Virus record (IMG/VR): IMGVR_UViG_3300036884_000521
Span: 1 to 31,470 of that record
Length of the DNA: 31,470 bases
From: a virus
Direction: 5' to 3' (one strand)
This document shows, piece after piece, positions 22,601 through 28,572 of the stretch. The translations under genes were made by a program, and so were the position numbers. The notes under the pieces are model-generated. The model saw only the letters and a list, made by a program, of their open reading frames with translations. It ran no database searches and was not told the origin of the DNA. Every line of letters begins with the position of its first letter. Position 1 is the stretch's first letter.

Positions 22601-23017
22601 AACACTGGTGGCGTTGGTTATGGTGATGAAGTTGTATTTACAACATTACCTTCTGCAGTATTAGCAACAATTACCACATCTATTTCAGAAACTGTTGTAT
22701 GGACAGCAGAATTTGGATTTGGTGGTACTTCATCAATAAAATTAAATTGTACTGGTGAAATTACAAATACAGGATATACTCCAATTACTGCAAAAGGTTT
22801 TTGTTGGGGAACAACAGCAAATCCTACTGTAACTGCTAATCGTTATGTTTATAATTCAAGTCTTAATACAGGTACGGGCATATTTACAGCATTTATAAAC
22901 AGTTTATCGCCAAATAATACATATCATATACGAGCATTTGCAAAAAATAAAATTGGTGTTGCATACGGAAATGATATTACTGTAACAATACCAGTATATA
23001 CAATTACTGGAAATTAA
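19649..23017 (+). CDS. Large exported adhesin-like protein: beta-helix plus Fn3-like GVCW repeats and a BIG2-like domain, 1122 aa
   Basis: A Sec signal peptide opens the protein (MKKFLTILMFLFVSLTINATEYY, cut near residue 20). Residues about 20-300 are a right-handed beta-helix of the choice-of-anchor type: GGKDTNTGLNGFPFATL, later NVIIYNCKFTNF, and the typical end SPAIGKG ... PPDIGAYGY. Seven Fn3-like repeats follow, starting near residues 305, 506, 607, 708, 809, 906 and 1004; each has TSGGN, GVCW, a GL-x-x-NT-x-YH-x-RAYATN strand pair and YG-x-x-FTT. Repeats 2 to 4 are exactly 101 residues each. Between repeats 1 and 2 lies a BIG2-like Ig domain (VTSVIPSNATNQTVTWSV). No C-terminal sorting domain is visible. 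It starts 8 bases after the pseudogene. It could be a surface adhesin made by the infected cell, or a fibre-like protein; the signal favours the former. Confidence 0.82.
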   Translation: MKKFLTILMFLFVSLTINATEYYVATPANGGKDTNTGLNGFPFATLKYASLHVPAGSNTIHVGAGVFNEGINRVKFAEGVTLVGEGIGIAPTKIISSYVGDSLTLGSFVFSSSAQGTNGNQSVSNIWFDGSLTTANIAILVEKRSNVIIYNCKFTNFKYSAITMIGGADMITEPTTYATGNQIYNDTINNCTGYYGSKTLGAIEIVGQSGIKIYNNRFDQKQRVVGNEALIQGVSTFNKLMDVHDNYVNKLLLSNVVIPTDFHLQSTSPAIGKGLTLGNMTTDAGGNPIKNPPDIGAYGYYAVVPTVSTVAATNISNTTATSGRLFVADGGSNIAMSGVCWNKTGNPTISDSHTSDGAISPFGVPNTISNITGLAQGTLYHVRAYATNATGTGYGNDLIFTTSGSSFILVTGLSINTIPVNSIHTISTYHGILQLGVTSVIPSNATNQTVTWSVTNGTGSGSITSSGLFTAITDGNVVVYATANDGSGVRDNFIITISNQIVITYPTVTTTAISNIVQTTATSGGNVTSDGGATVTAKGVCWSTNINPTIANSKTSDGTGTGIYTSSLTGLVANTLYHVRAYATNSAGTAYGSDITFTTLSIPVVLPTVTTTVITNIAQTTAMSGGNVTSDGGASVTAKGVCWSINVNPTTSNSLTNDGTGIGIYVSSLNGLLPNTLYHLRAYATNSIGTAYGNDITFTTLSIPVVLPTVTTTTVTSIGNTTAISGGNVTADGGATVTAYGVCYSTTSYPSLINPHTTDGSGMSSFVSSIIGLSANTNYHVRAYATNNAGTAYGADIAFTTLIVNSTIPIVSTFATTLIVKTTATSGGNVISDGGSPVTTRGVCWNTTGSPTIFDSRMGDGIGTGSFILNLTGLTKSTVYYIRAYATNSVGTAYGNILTFKTDDVPVLTTTSVYAIQQTTAKSGGNIIADDGFPVAVRGVCWSINPNPISTDAHGTNGVGMGIYPINISGLLPNTTYYARAYAINTGGVGYGDEVVFTTLPSAVLATITTSISETVVWTAEFGFGGTSSIKLNCTGEITNTGYTPITAKGFCWGTTANPTVTANRYVYNSSLNTGTGIFTAFINSLSPNNTYHIRAFAKNKIGVAYGNDITVTIPVYTITGN
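20561..23000 (+). repeat. Array of seven Fn3-like GVCW protein repeats
   Basis: Units of about 290-310 bases start near 20561, 21164, 21467, 21770, 22073, 22364 and 22658; the units starting at 21164, 21467 and 21770 are each exactly 303 bases. The 21164 and 21467 units are the most alike, including a shared linker LSIPVVLPTVTTT, so the array has probably grown by recent unit duplication there. Confidence 0.85.
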
Positions 23018-23032
23018 TTTTTTAAAATCTCT

Positions 23033-23041
23033 GTATTTATA
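23033..23041 (+). promoter_or_regulatory. GTATTTATA motif, candidate phage late promoter (copy 7)
   Basis: Sixteen bases after the adhesin stop; 15 bases separate the 8-mer from the ATG at 23056. Confidence 0.6.
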
Positions 23042-23055
23042 GTAAAAATTGTACT

Positions 23056-23877
23056 ATGATTGACATGAGATATAAACCACGTTTTCTTCCACAAGTGAGT
23101 GCACCATATAAAATTGTGTTGCAAAAACTTGAAGAAGAAGGTGTGAAATATGAATTAGTCGAAGTAGACCCAAATGATCTGGAAGCGTCACAAGGTGTTA
23201 CATTTTCTGATGAAGTTGAAAAATGTGAACTCAGTGATAATAATCCAATTTGGATTGCTGATGAAAATAAAGTTTGCGATGGTCATCACAGAATGGTAAA
23301 AGCCTTACTTGATGGTGTTAATCTTAAAGCAGTAAAAATAGGATTGAACGAAAAAGATGCTTGTAGGGTATTAAATAAAATAGAAGATATTTATGAGTAT
23401 CAGCAAAAAAGTGGATTAGAAGAAGTTGAAATGCAGGATACAATTAATTATTATGGTGATGATGAAAACCAATTTTTAAATTCTCTGGAAGAAGATAATT
23501 TAAGCATAGAAACTCCATCAGGAGAAACGAAAACAAATCAAAAAACGATTATTGCATATCGAAAAGAACCAATAAAAGAAAATTCTGCTGTTGGAAATTT
23601 CTTTTCATTAAAACCTATGGAGGGATTTGGTAAATATGAAATTGAATTTGATAATCTTTTGGACTTACATTCTATGGGCGTTACATATAAAGACGGGCAA
23701 GAACCAGCAGATATTCTGTCAAAGATTTGGTTTCCTCATATAAATTTTGAAAAACTAAGTGAACAATATGATATGCCTTCAGCTAATCTTAAAAATAAAG
23801 CAATTGCAGAAAAAGCAATGAGTTTAGGATATGATGGCATTAAACATGACGATAAATTAATACAAGGATTAAAATAA
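23056..23877 (+). CDS. ParB-like domain fused to an ADP-ribosyltransferase-like domain, 273 aa
   Basis: Residues about 18-105 look like a ParB/sulfiredoxin-type domain: YKIVLQKLEEEGVKYELVEV, then IWIADENKVCDGHHRMVKALLDG with DGHHR at 75-79, the nucleotide-binding signature position. After an acidic linker (about 110-160), residues 163-273 resemble the ADP-ribosyltransferase barrel seen in phage proteins: TIIAYRKEP (R169), GNFFSLKP (S about 184), a long insertion, and a C-terminal AEKAMSLGYDGIKHDDK. The usual catalytic E-x-E is not evident; the KHDDK end is at about its place, so activity is uncertain. T4 injects ADP-ribosyltransferases (Alt) that modify host proteins. An I-K-E-N site (E about 172) is inside the domain and probably not a cleavage site. 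A coupled structural gene follows. Confidence 0.6.
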   Translation: MIDMRYKPRFLPQVSAPYKIVLQKLEEEGVKYELVEVDPNDLEASQGVTFSDEVEKCELSDNNPIWIADENKVCDGHHRMVKALLDGVNLKAVKIGLNEKDACRVLNKIEDIYEYQQKSGLEEVEMQDTINYYGDDENQFLNSLEEDNLSIETPSGETKTNQKTIIAYRKEPIKENSAVGNFFSLKPMEGFGKYEIEFDNLLDLHSMGVTYKDGQEPADILSKIWFPHINFEKLSEQYDMPSANLKNKAIAEKAMSLGYDGIKHDDKLIQGLK

Positions 23878-23885
23878 GTAAAGCT

Positions 23886-24275
23886 ATGAATACATACAAA
23901 ATTACAAACCTAACCAATACCGCAGGAAAGCGTGATTTCAAATTCAATTCACCATTGAATATTGATTATATTGATAAGATGATCAAAAAAACGATTACTA
24001 TACAACCCGGGGCAAGTCTTTACCTAACAGTACCTTCTTTACCAATATCAGTACATAAATTAAGAGCAAAAAATTTAATTAGTGTTGTTGAGGTAAGCGC
24101 AAAAGAATTAGCAGACTCTATGGGTGTTGTTAAATCCAAACCAACACCAGCTACTATAAAAGCACCTTTAGACAAAGAAGTTACTGTAAAAGTACCTTCA
24201 GTCGAAAAACTTACAGAAGTACCTTTAACTGAAGAAGAAATTACAAAAAGATCAAATAAAAAAAAGAAAGATTAA
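23886..24275 (+). CDS. Hypothetical, probably structural protein, 129 aa
   Basis: Family not recognised. The N-terminal 75 residues are strand-rich (YKITNLTNTAGKRDFKF, KTITIQPGASLYLTVPSLP) and look like a small beta-sandwich or decoration-type domain. A short helix (SAKELADSMGV) and a Pro/Lys/Val-rich extended segment with a repeated K-V-P-S/APL character follow, ending in a basic tail (RSNKKKKD). No signal peptide. It begins 8 bases after the ART-like gene and is followed by a terminator, so the two genes form one unit behind promoter copy 7. A small virion protein such as a head- or tail-surface protein is likely by composition only. Confidence 0.7.
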   Translation: MNTYKITNLTNTAGKRDFKFNSPLNIDYIDKMIKKTITIQPGASLYLTVPSLPISVHKLRAKNLISVVEVSAKELADSMGVVKSKPTPATIKAPLDKEVTVKVPSVEKLTEVPLTEEEITKRSNKKKKD

Positions 24276-24301
24276 CACGTTTTTTTCTCAGAAGAATATT
24301 G

Positions 24302-24330
24302 ATGCCAGCATTTTGTTGGCATTTTTTTTT
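24302..24330 (+). terminator. Rho-independent terminator
   Basis: A 9-bp stem ATGCCAGCA (24302-24310) with TGTTGGCAT (24314-24322), one G-U pair and a three-base loop, followed by eight more T. A second TGGCAT copy at 24339-24344 could pair with the same arm as an alternative. The 142-base gap 24276-24417 holds this, promoter copy 8 and no gene that I can see. Confidence 0.8.
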
Positions 24331-24370
24331 AAAAAGACTGGCATCTTTGATGATTTTCAGTTATTTTTAC

Positions 24371-24379
24371 GTATTTATA
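24371..24379 (+). promoter_or_regulatory. GTATTTATA motif, candidate phage late promoter (copy 8)
   Basis: Lies 40 bases downstream of the terminator and 39 bases before the glycosyltransferase start at 24418. Confidence 0.65.
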
Positions 24380-24417
24380 ATTAATTACATAATTTTATAA
24401 TAATTTATAAACAAAGC

Positions 24418-25800
24418 ATGGACGGAAAAATTAGAGTTTTATTTTATAACTTAGATTCAGCAGGGGTAAATTACTTCAGAACATTAACACCAGCAATGGA
24501 ACTTCAGAGAAATCATTCAGACGAATTTTATGTTGAAATTAATCCGCAAATAGATTTTAATGACCCAAAATATGTTGACTATTTGAAAACATTTCACATA
24601 ATACATTATCATCGTCAATTCTTAGGTGAAACAAAAGAAATGTTAAAATTAGCAACCGAATTAAGAAAATCAGGAGTAATATTGATGGTTGATATTGATG
24701 ACTATTGGGTATTACATAAGAAACATCCGTTCTATTCTTTGAATGCTGAAAAGAAAATGCATATTCCAATGTTGGAAAATCTTAAGATTGCTGATTATGT
24801 TACAACAACAACTGATTTATTTGCGGATGAAATTCGTAAAATAACTGGCAAGGATAATGTTGGTGTGTTTTACAATTCAATTGACCCCACATGGATGAAA
24901 CAATTTCAGGATAACAGAAAACCTGACCCAGATGGATTTGTAAGAATTACATATGCTGCAGGGTCAAGTCACATGGCTGACATGGAACAACTTGAAGGAG
25001 TGTTTAACGTATTATATAATGATTCACAATTAAAAGATAAATTCAAAGTTATTCTTGCTGGTTGGGATACTGAAGGTAATACTACCGATGTAACATTTAA
25101 TCAAGAATTTAGTGACATATTACAAAAGAAAAAATTATGGACACCACAGATTGTTAAAGCGATTAATAGGTCAAGAGGTGATGTGGATAAAATCCCCAAT
25201 TTACCAGCAGATTTGAAAGAAAAGTACAGAGGCAAGGTTTTTAATCAGCAACAAAGAGATATTAAATCAATTGAAAGTGTTTATTTAATATATGAAAAAA
25301 TTTTTACAGATAATTATCATATGATAAATAATCCAGATTATGTGCAATGGTTAAAAAATTATGAAAGAAATGTTAAATACGATAACGAATTTAATTATGC
25401 TAGACGTTGGACTGAAAAAGCAAATACATATGCCAAAGTATTGGATGAAACCGATATTGTTATTGCTCCGCTTGCTGATAATCCATTCAACAGAATGAAA
25501 TCAAATTTGAAACAGGTAGAATGTTGGACAAGAAAACTTCCAATAATATGTTCAGACATGCCACCATATAATATAGATGGTAAACACATGAAAAACTGTA
25601 TTCTTATTCCAACTGAAAAGAATGCTCGAAAATATTGGCAGAAATATCTCAAGAAACTCATATTAGATGCTGATCTACGTAAACAACTTGGCGAACAGCT
25701 ATATGAGGACTTCAAGGATGAATATAACTTGGCAACGGTTACAAAAAAGCGTGCTGACTTTTATAAAGCAGCAGTTGCTAAAACATTAGTACTAGTCTAA
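24418..25800 (+). CDS. GT-B fold glycosyltransferase (GT4-like), 460 aa
   Basis: The N-terminal half begins KIRVLFYNLDSAGVNYFR and continues with IIHYHRQFLGETKEML and LMVDIDDYW, then ADYVTTTTDLFADEI and GVFYNSID, the acceptor-side pattern of GT-B enzymes. The C-terminal half has ITYAAGSSHMADM, KFKVILAGWDT and, near residues 350-385, IVIAPLADNPFNRMKSNLKQ followed by VECWTRKLPIICSD, where the N-R-x-K-S-x-x-K-x-x-E element binds the nucleotide sugar as in GT4 enzymes. The insertion at about 230-310 is longer than usual. It has no signal peptide and is cytosolic. T4-like phages glycosylate DNA bases; glycosylation of a virion protein is also possible given the baseplate genes downstream. Coupling with the coiled-coil gene is likely (11-base gap). 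Confidence 0.85.
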   Translation: MDGKIRVLFYNLDSAGVNYFRTLTPAMELQRNHSDEFYVEINPQIDFNDPKYVDYLKTFHIIHYHRQFLGETKEMLKLATELRKSGVILMVDIDDYWVLHKKHPFYSLNAEKKMHIPMLENLKIADYVTTTTDLFADEIRKITGKDNVGVFYNSIDPTWMKQFQDNRKPDPDGFVRITYAAGSSHMADMEQLEGVFNVLYNDSQLKDKFKVILAGWDTEGNTTDVTFNQEFSDILQKKKLWTPQIVKAINRSRGDVDKIPNLPADLKEKYRGKVFNQQQRDIKSIESVYLIYEKIFTDNYHMINNPDYVQWLKNYERNVKYDNEFNYARRWTEKANTYAKVLDETDIVIAPLADNPFNRMKSNLKQVECWTRKLPIICSDMPPYNIDGKHMKNCILIPTEKNARKYWQKYLKKLILDADLRKQLGEQLYEDFKDEYNLATVTKKRADFYKAAVAKTLVLV

Positions 25801-25811
25801 AATTAAAAAAC

Positions 25812-26234
25812 ATGAAAAAAAGAAAAACAATTAAACAGCTTGAAAAAAAACAAGCAAAAAAAGAGAAAAAAATTTATTCCAAAGTAAAAAAAGAATTTAA
25901 CAGAAGAATTGAAAAACAGAAAAAAAACAATCCATATTTTAGTAAAGAGGATAATAAAAAAAACAATCAACTTGTTGATGCAATCACCAAATCTGTTATT
26001 CTTAATAAAAGAATGCTAGGCAGGGATAATTATAATTTAAAAAGATGGCAAGAATCATATTTTCAAGAATTATATACTGAGTTCAGAAAACTTATTGAAA
26101 AATATAATAATGGACTTCAGGTTAAAGCAGAAGAATTAAGTACTAAAATTTCTGATTTGGAAATTAAAAAGAAAACACTTCAATACGATGTAAAAGAACT
26201 TGAAACAAAAAAGAAAATATTAGTTAATGTTTAA
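25812..26234 (+). CDS. Lysine-rich coiled-coil protein, 140 aa
   Basis: Family not recognised. Residues 1-45 are almost entirely Lys, Glu and Gln with heptad-like hydrophobics (KKRKTIKQLEKKQAKKEKK), a strongly basic helix. A middle part (50-85) with KRMLGRDNYNLKRWQESYF may be a small folded or binding segment. The last 55 residues are a second coiled coil (ELSTKISDLEIKKKTLQYD). No signal peptide or membrane segment. The stop overlaps the following start by 8 bases. It probably works as a dimer or trimer in tail or baseplate assembly, or as a chaperone; the N-terminal basic helix could bind nucleic acid. Confidence 0.7.
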   Translation: MKKRKTIKQLEKKQAKKEKKIYSKVKKEFNRRIEKQKKNNPYFSKEDNKKNNQLVDAITKSVILNKRMLGRDNYNLKRWQESYFQELYTEFRKLIEKYNNGLQVKAEELSTKISDLEIKKKTLQYDVKELETKKKILVNV

Positions 26235-27138
26235 TGTTTTAAAAAAAATATATTTCTGGTGTTATCTTAAGATATATATCATCTTGATGAACATTGGTAT
26301 TATGATCTACAGAGCAGAAGTGGATGCTCAAGCAGACCCCAATGATATAAAAGAAGGCGATAAAAAAATTCAGAGAATGCTTCATAGAAATCAGACTCTT
26401 GAAAAATTCTATGCTGGCAAAACTGATGAAAAATATGTCAGAGAATATTATGAAATATTAAAAAAAGCAGATAGATTTATTCGTACAGCAACCCCATATC
26501 AAATGGCAATTGCAGCAGACAAACATGGTAGTTCTTATGCTCAAGCAGACCCAACAAATGGTAGAAGATATGAACATTTTGGTTTTTATGATGAAAAACA
26601 TAAACATGCTGGTAAAACAATTGGCGAAGTTTTAGTTCAAGAATATGAAGAAAGAAGACTCAAAGATGATGACTATGAATTACTTGGTATTTATAACAAC
26701 GAGCCAATTGAAGTAGGATTAGCAAAAGTTATGAATGTGGTTAAAAAAATTGATGAAAATGATTTGGATTCTCAGTATGAAGTAAAGGATATGACTGAAA
26801 AATCCAAGACTTTTGAATTTCCAATTAAAATTGTTCGTGAAAACGAAAATGTGGTCAATAAAATTGAACAACTTACTGAATTTTTACATATTAAAAAAAT
26901 TGGCTTTGATTATCGACAGTTAGAATTTTTAATACCATTAAAGTTCAAAACAAGTAATTATGATGAAGACACTGATGTTTTTAAAGAATTGATCAATATT
27001 AAAGAAGTTTTTCTCCGTAATGATTATGGCGAATTAACTGGTTATGGAATTATGAAATTTATAAAAAGAATACAACTAAATAATACTCATGATGTGTTTA
27101 AATTCGAAGCAATTGAAATGCAGAATATGAAAATTTAA
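26227..27138 (+). CDS. Hypothetical virion-region protein, 303 aa
   Basis: Family not recognised. The first 25 residues from ATG 26227 are hydrophobic and aromatic (KKIYFWCYLKIYIILMNIG), unlike the rest; later ATGs at 26287 and 26302 (MIYRAEVDAQADPND) would remove this part and are plausible starts. The body has a helical section (DKKIQRMLHRNQTLEKFY, VREYYEILKKADRFI), a Gly/His/Asp-rich middle (YEHFGFYDEKHKHAGKTIGE), and a strand-rich C-terminal part ending in FKFEAIEMQNMKI. It sits between the glycosyltransferase unit and the baseplate genes, so a tail or baseplate role is likely. If the long form is right, the protein would be membrane-anchored. Confidence 0.7.
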   Translation: MFNVLKKIYFWCYLKIYIILMNIGIMIYRAEVDAQADPNDIKEGDKKIQRMLHRNQTLEKFYAGKTDEKYVREYYEILKKADRFIRTATPYQMAIAADKHGSSYAQADPTNGRRYEHFGFYDEKHKHAGKTIGEVLVQEYEERRLKDDDYELLGIYNNEPIEVGLAKVMNVVKKIDENDLDSQYEVKDMTEKSKTFEFPIKIVRENENVVNKIEQLTEFLHIKKIGFDYRQLEFLIPLKFKTSNYDEDTDVFKELINIKEVFLRNDYGELTGYGIMKFIKRIQLNNTHDVFKFEAIEMQNMKI

Positions 27139-27149
27139 TACTAAAAAAT

Positions 27150-27602
27150 ATGAATCCGTACTTAGAAAATTTAAAAAAAGCAGTTGATACTGGAGATTTC
27201 AACTCAGAAGCAGCAAAAAAAATAATCCAGATTGATAAAAATGCAGACAATGCAAAAGGTTTGTCTTTAACAGAAGAAGAAAAAGCTGAATTAGCAAAGA
27301 AGCGTTTGGATGGTACTTTGAAAGAAAATACTGTTGTTACCGAAGAAGAGGTATTAAAACTTAATTCAGAATATGAAAAGAAAATGGCAGAAATTAAAAA
27401 ACAGGATACTGTTAATCTACAATTGGCAACATTAACTGATATTGAAGACATGGTAACAGCAAGTGTTAATGACATGGTATCTTTCATCAAAGAACTTGAA
27501 GATAAATTTAAAAAAGAATTTGATGAAAATGACCCAATTTTTGAAAAATTAAAAACAAAAACATTGGAAATAAAACTTAAATATGTATCTTTTATTAATT
27601 AA
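27150..27602 (+). CDS. Hypothetical helical protein, 150 aa
   Basis: Family not recognised. Almost wholly helical and charged: NPYLENLKKAVDTGDFNSEAAK at the start, an acidic helix SLTEEEKAELAKKRLDG, a heptad-like stretch (EEEVLKLNSEYEKKMAEIKK), and a C-terminal helix pair (LTDIEDMVTASVNDMVSFI). No motif or signal peptide. It lies in the tail/baseplate gene run with a 12-base gap to the next gene. It may be an assembly chaperone or a small structural protein; the sequence does not decide. Confidence 0.7.
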   Translation: MNPYLENLKKAVDTGDFNSEAAKKIIQIDKNADNAKGLSLTEEEKAELAKKRLDGTLKENTVVTEEEVLKLNSEYEKKMAEIKKQDTVNLQLATLTDIEDMVTASVNDMVSFIKELEDKFKKEFDENDPIFEKLKTKTLEIKLKYVSFIN

Positions 27603-27614
27603 AAACAATTATTT

Positions 27615-28085
27615 ATGGCAAAAATTCAAAAAGCATCTGAAGAGATGGAGAACCTTTTCGATAAGGTAAAAGACAGTACAACAATTAAAGATTGGCTAAA
27701 ATTTGAAGTTCTTTGTAACAATAAACAGAAAGAACTTTGTAAAATTGTCAAAGTAAATGAAATTGTTGAACTATTGACTGGTGGAGTAAACTTCGCAGTA
27801 ATAATTAATGAAGACATTTTCGATCAATTACCTGATGAAATGAAAGAAACGGCAATTATTGAATGTCTTGCAGGTGTTACCGTTGATGGTAACGACAAGA
27901 TAACTCTCGAAAAACCAAATTTCAGTACTTACAGAGGCGTTTTAGAGAAGTATGGACACGACCCGATCATTGTTCTTCATGAATCAATTAAGAGTCTCTA
28001 CGATGCTGAAAAGCAGAAAGAAGACGAAGAGAAAGCACAAAAAAAAGCGAAAAAAGTCAAAAAAGGTTTTCCAAAAGCCTTTTAA
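27615..28085 (+). CDS. Hypothetical tail-region protein, 156 aa
   Basis: The core (40-130) has a definite pattern: KVNEIVELLTGGVNFAVIINEDIFDQLPDE, then IIECLAGVTVDGNDKITLEKPNFST, YRGVLEKYGHDP, and HESIKSLYDAEK. I recall this pattern from other large phages, where it lacks a firm function; no HExxH or other catalytic signature is present here. The C-terminal 25 residues are a Lys/Glu-rich tail (EKAQKKAKKVKKGFPK). It precedes a terminator and the gp25/gp6 unit. In T4 the small hub-assembly proteins gp26 and gp51 lie next to gp25, so a baseplate-assembly role is possible by position. Confidence 0.7.
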   Translation: MAKIQKASEEMENLFDKVKDSTTIKDWLKFEVLCNNKQKELCKIVKVNEIVELLTGGVNFAVIINEDIFDQLPDEMKETAIIECLAGVTVDGNDKITLEKPNFSTYRGVLEKYGHDPIIVLHESIKSLYDAEKQKEDEEKAQKKAKKVKKGFPKAF

Positions 28086-28097
28086 TTATTAATTCAG

Positions 28098-28131
28098 AAA
28101 AATCCTGACACATAAAATGTCGGGATTTTTT
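28098..28131 (+). terminator. Rho-independent terminator
   Basis: Stem AAAATCCTGACA (28099-28110) with TGTCGGGATTTT (28118-28129), one T-G pair, seven-base loop, then a T-run. It comes 13 bases after the stop at 28085 and before promoter copy 9. Confidence 0.85.
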
Positions 28132-28139
28132 ATTTATTA

Positions 28140-28148
28140 GTATTTATA
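28140..28148 (+). promoter_or_regulatory. GTATTTATA motif, candidate phage late promoter (copy 9)
   Basis: Directly after the terminator and 16 bases before the gp25-like start at 28164. A baseplate gene is a typical late gene, which supports the late-promoter reading. Confidence 0.7.
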
Positions 28149-28163
28149 GAAAAATCTTTTATA

Positions 28164-28562
28164 ATGGCTTCATATAATATTACCTTTCCGTTAAATGATG
28201 ATGTCAGCACAAACTCATATTTTTTAATGAGTAAAGTGACTAAAGACGCATTCAGTTCTGACTTGTTAATTTTATTAGTAACACAAAAGGGTGAAAGATA
28301 TTATGAACCAGATTATGGTACTAATTTATTAAAATATATATTCGAACCGAACGATAATTTAAATGCAGATGATATTGAAAAGGAAATTAAAACAACAGTA
28401 TCAACATATATACCAGCACTTACAATTAATAGTGTAACATTTAACTGGCATACCGATGATGAAGCAAATTCAATATCAGAAAATCAAGTAAATGTCAACA
28501 TTAAATTTACTTTTACTGAAGATGCTTTTACTGAAAACGGTGAATTAGATTTAAACTTTTAA
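28164..28562 (+). CDS. Baseplate wedge protein, gp25/GPW-like
   Basis: The size (132 aa) and pattern match the gp25/W family: after a 30-residue lead (VSTNSYFLMSKVTKDAFSSD) comes LLILLVTQKGERYYEPDYGT followed by NLLKYIFEPND, where GER, the P-x-Y-GT-x-L turn and FEP are the conserved core. Then helix DIEKEIKTTVSTYIPAL and strand NSVTFNW. In T4 gp25 is a small wedge component that joins gp6 and gp53 at the sheath end of the baseplate and nucleates sheath assembly. It is the first gene of its unit and is followed after 10 bases by the gp6-like gene, an order common in contractile phages. Confidence 0.9.
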   Translation: MASYNITFPLNDDVSTNSYFLMSKVTKDAFSSDLLILLVTQKGERYYEPDYGTNLLKYIFEPNDNLNADDIEKEIKTTVSTYIPALTINSVTFNWHTDDEANSISENQVNVNIKFTFTEDAFTENGELDLNF

Positions 28563-28572
28563 AACATAAAAT

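Noticed and set aside
20561-23000. Repeat array considered as CRISPR or another DNA-level repeat element
   Set aside because: Units are about 300 bases, in frame and conserved at protein level with Fn3-like strands; there are no short direct repeats with unique spacers.
5016-28148. Reading the TATTTATA motifs as T4-type late promoters (TATAAATA) firing on the minus strand
   Set aside because: No minus-strand gene was found in the window, and the motifs track + strand unit starts and terminators. Antisense firing stays possible but is not the simplest reading.
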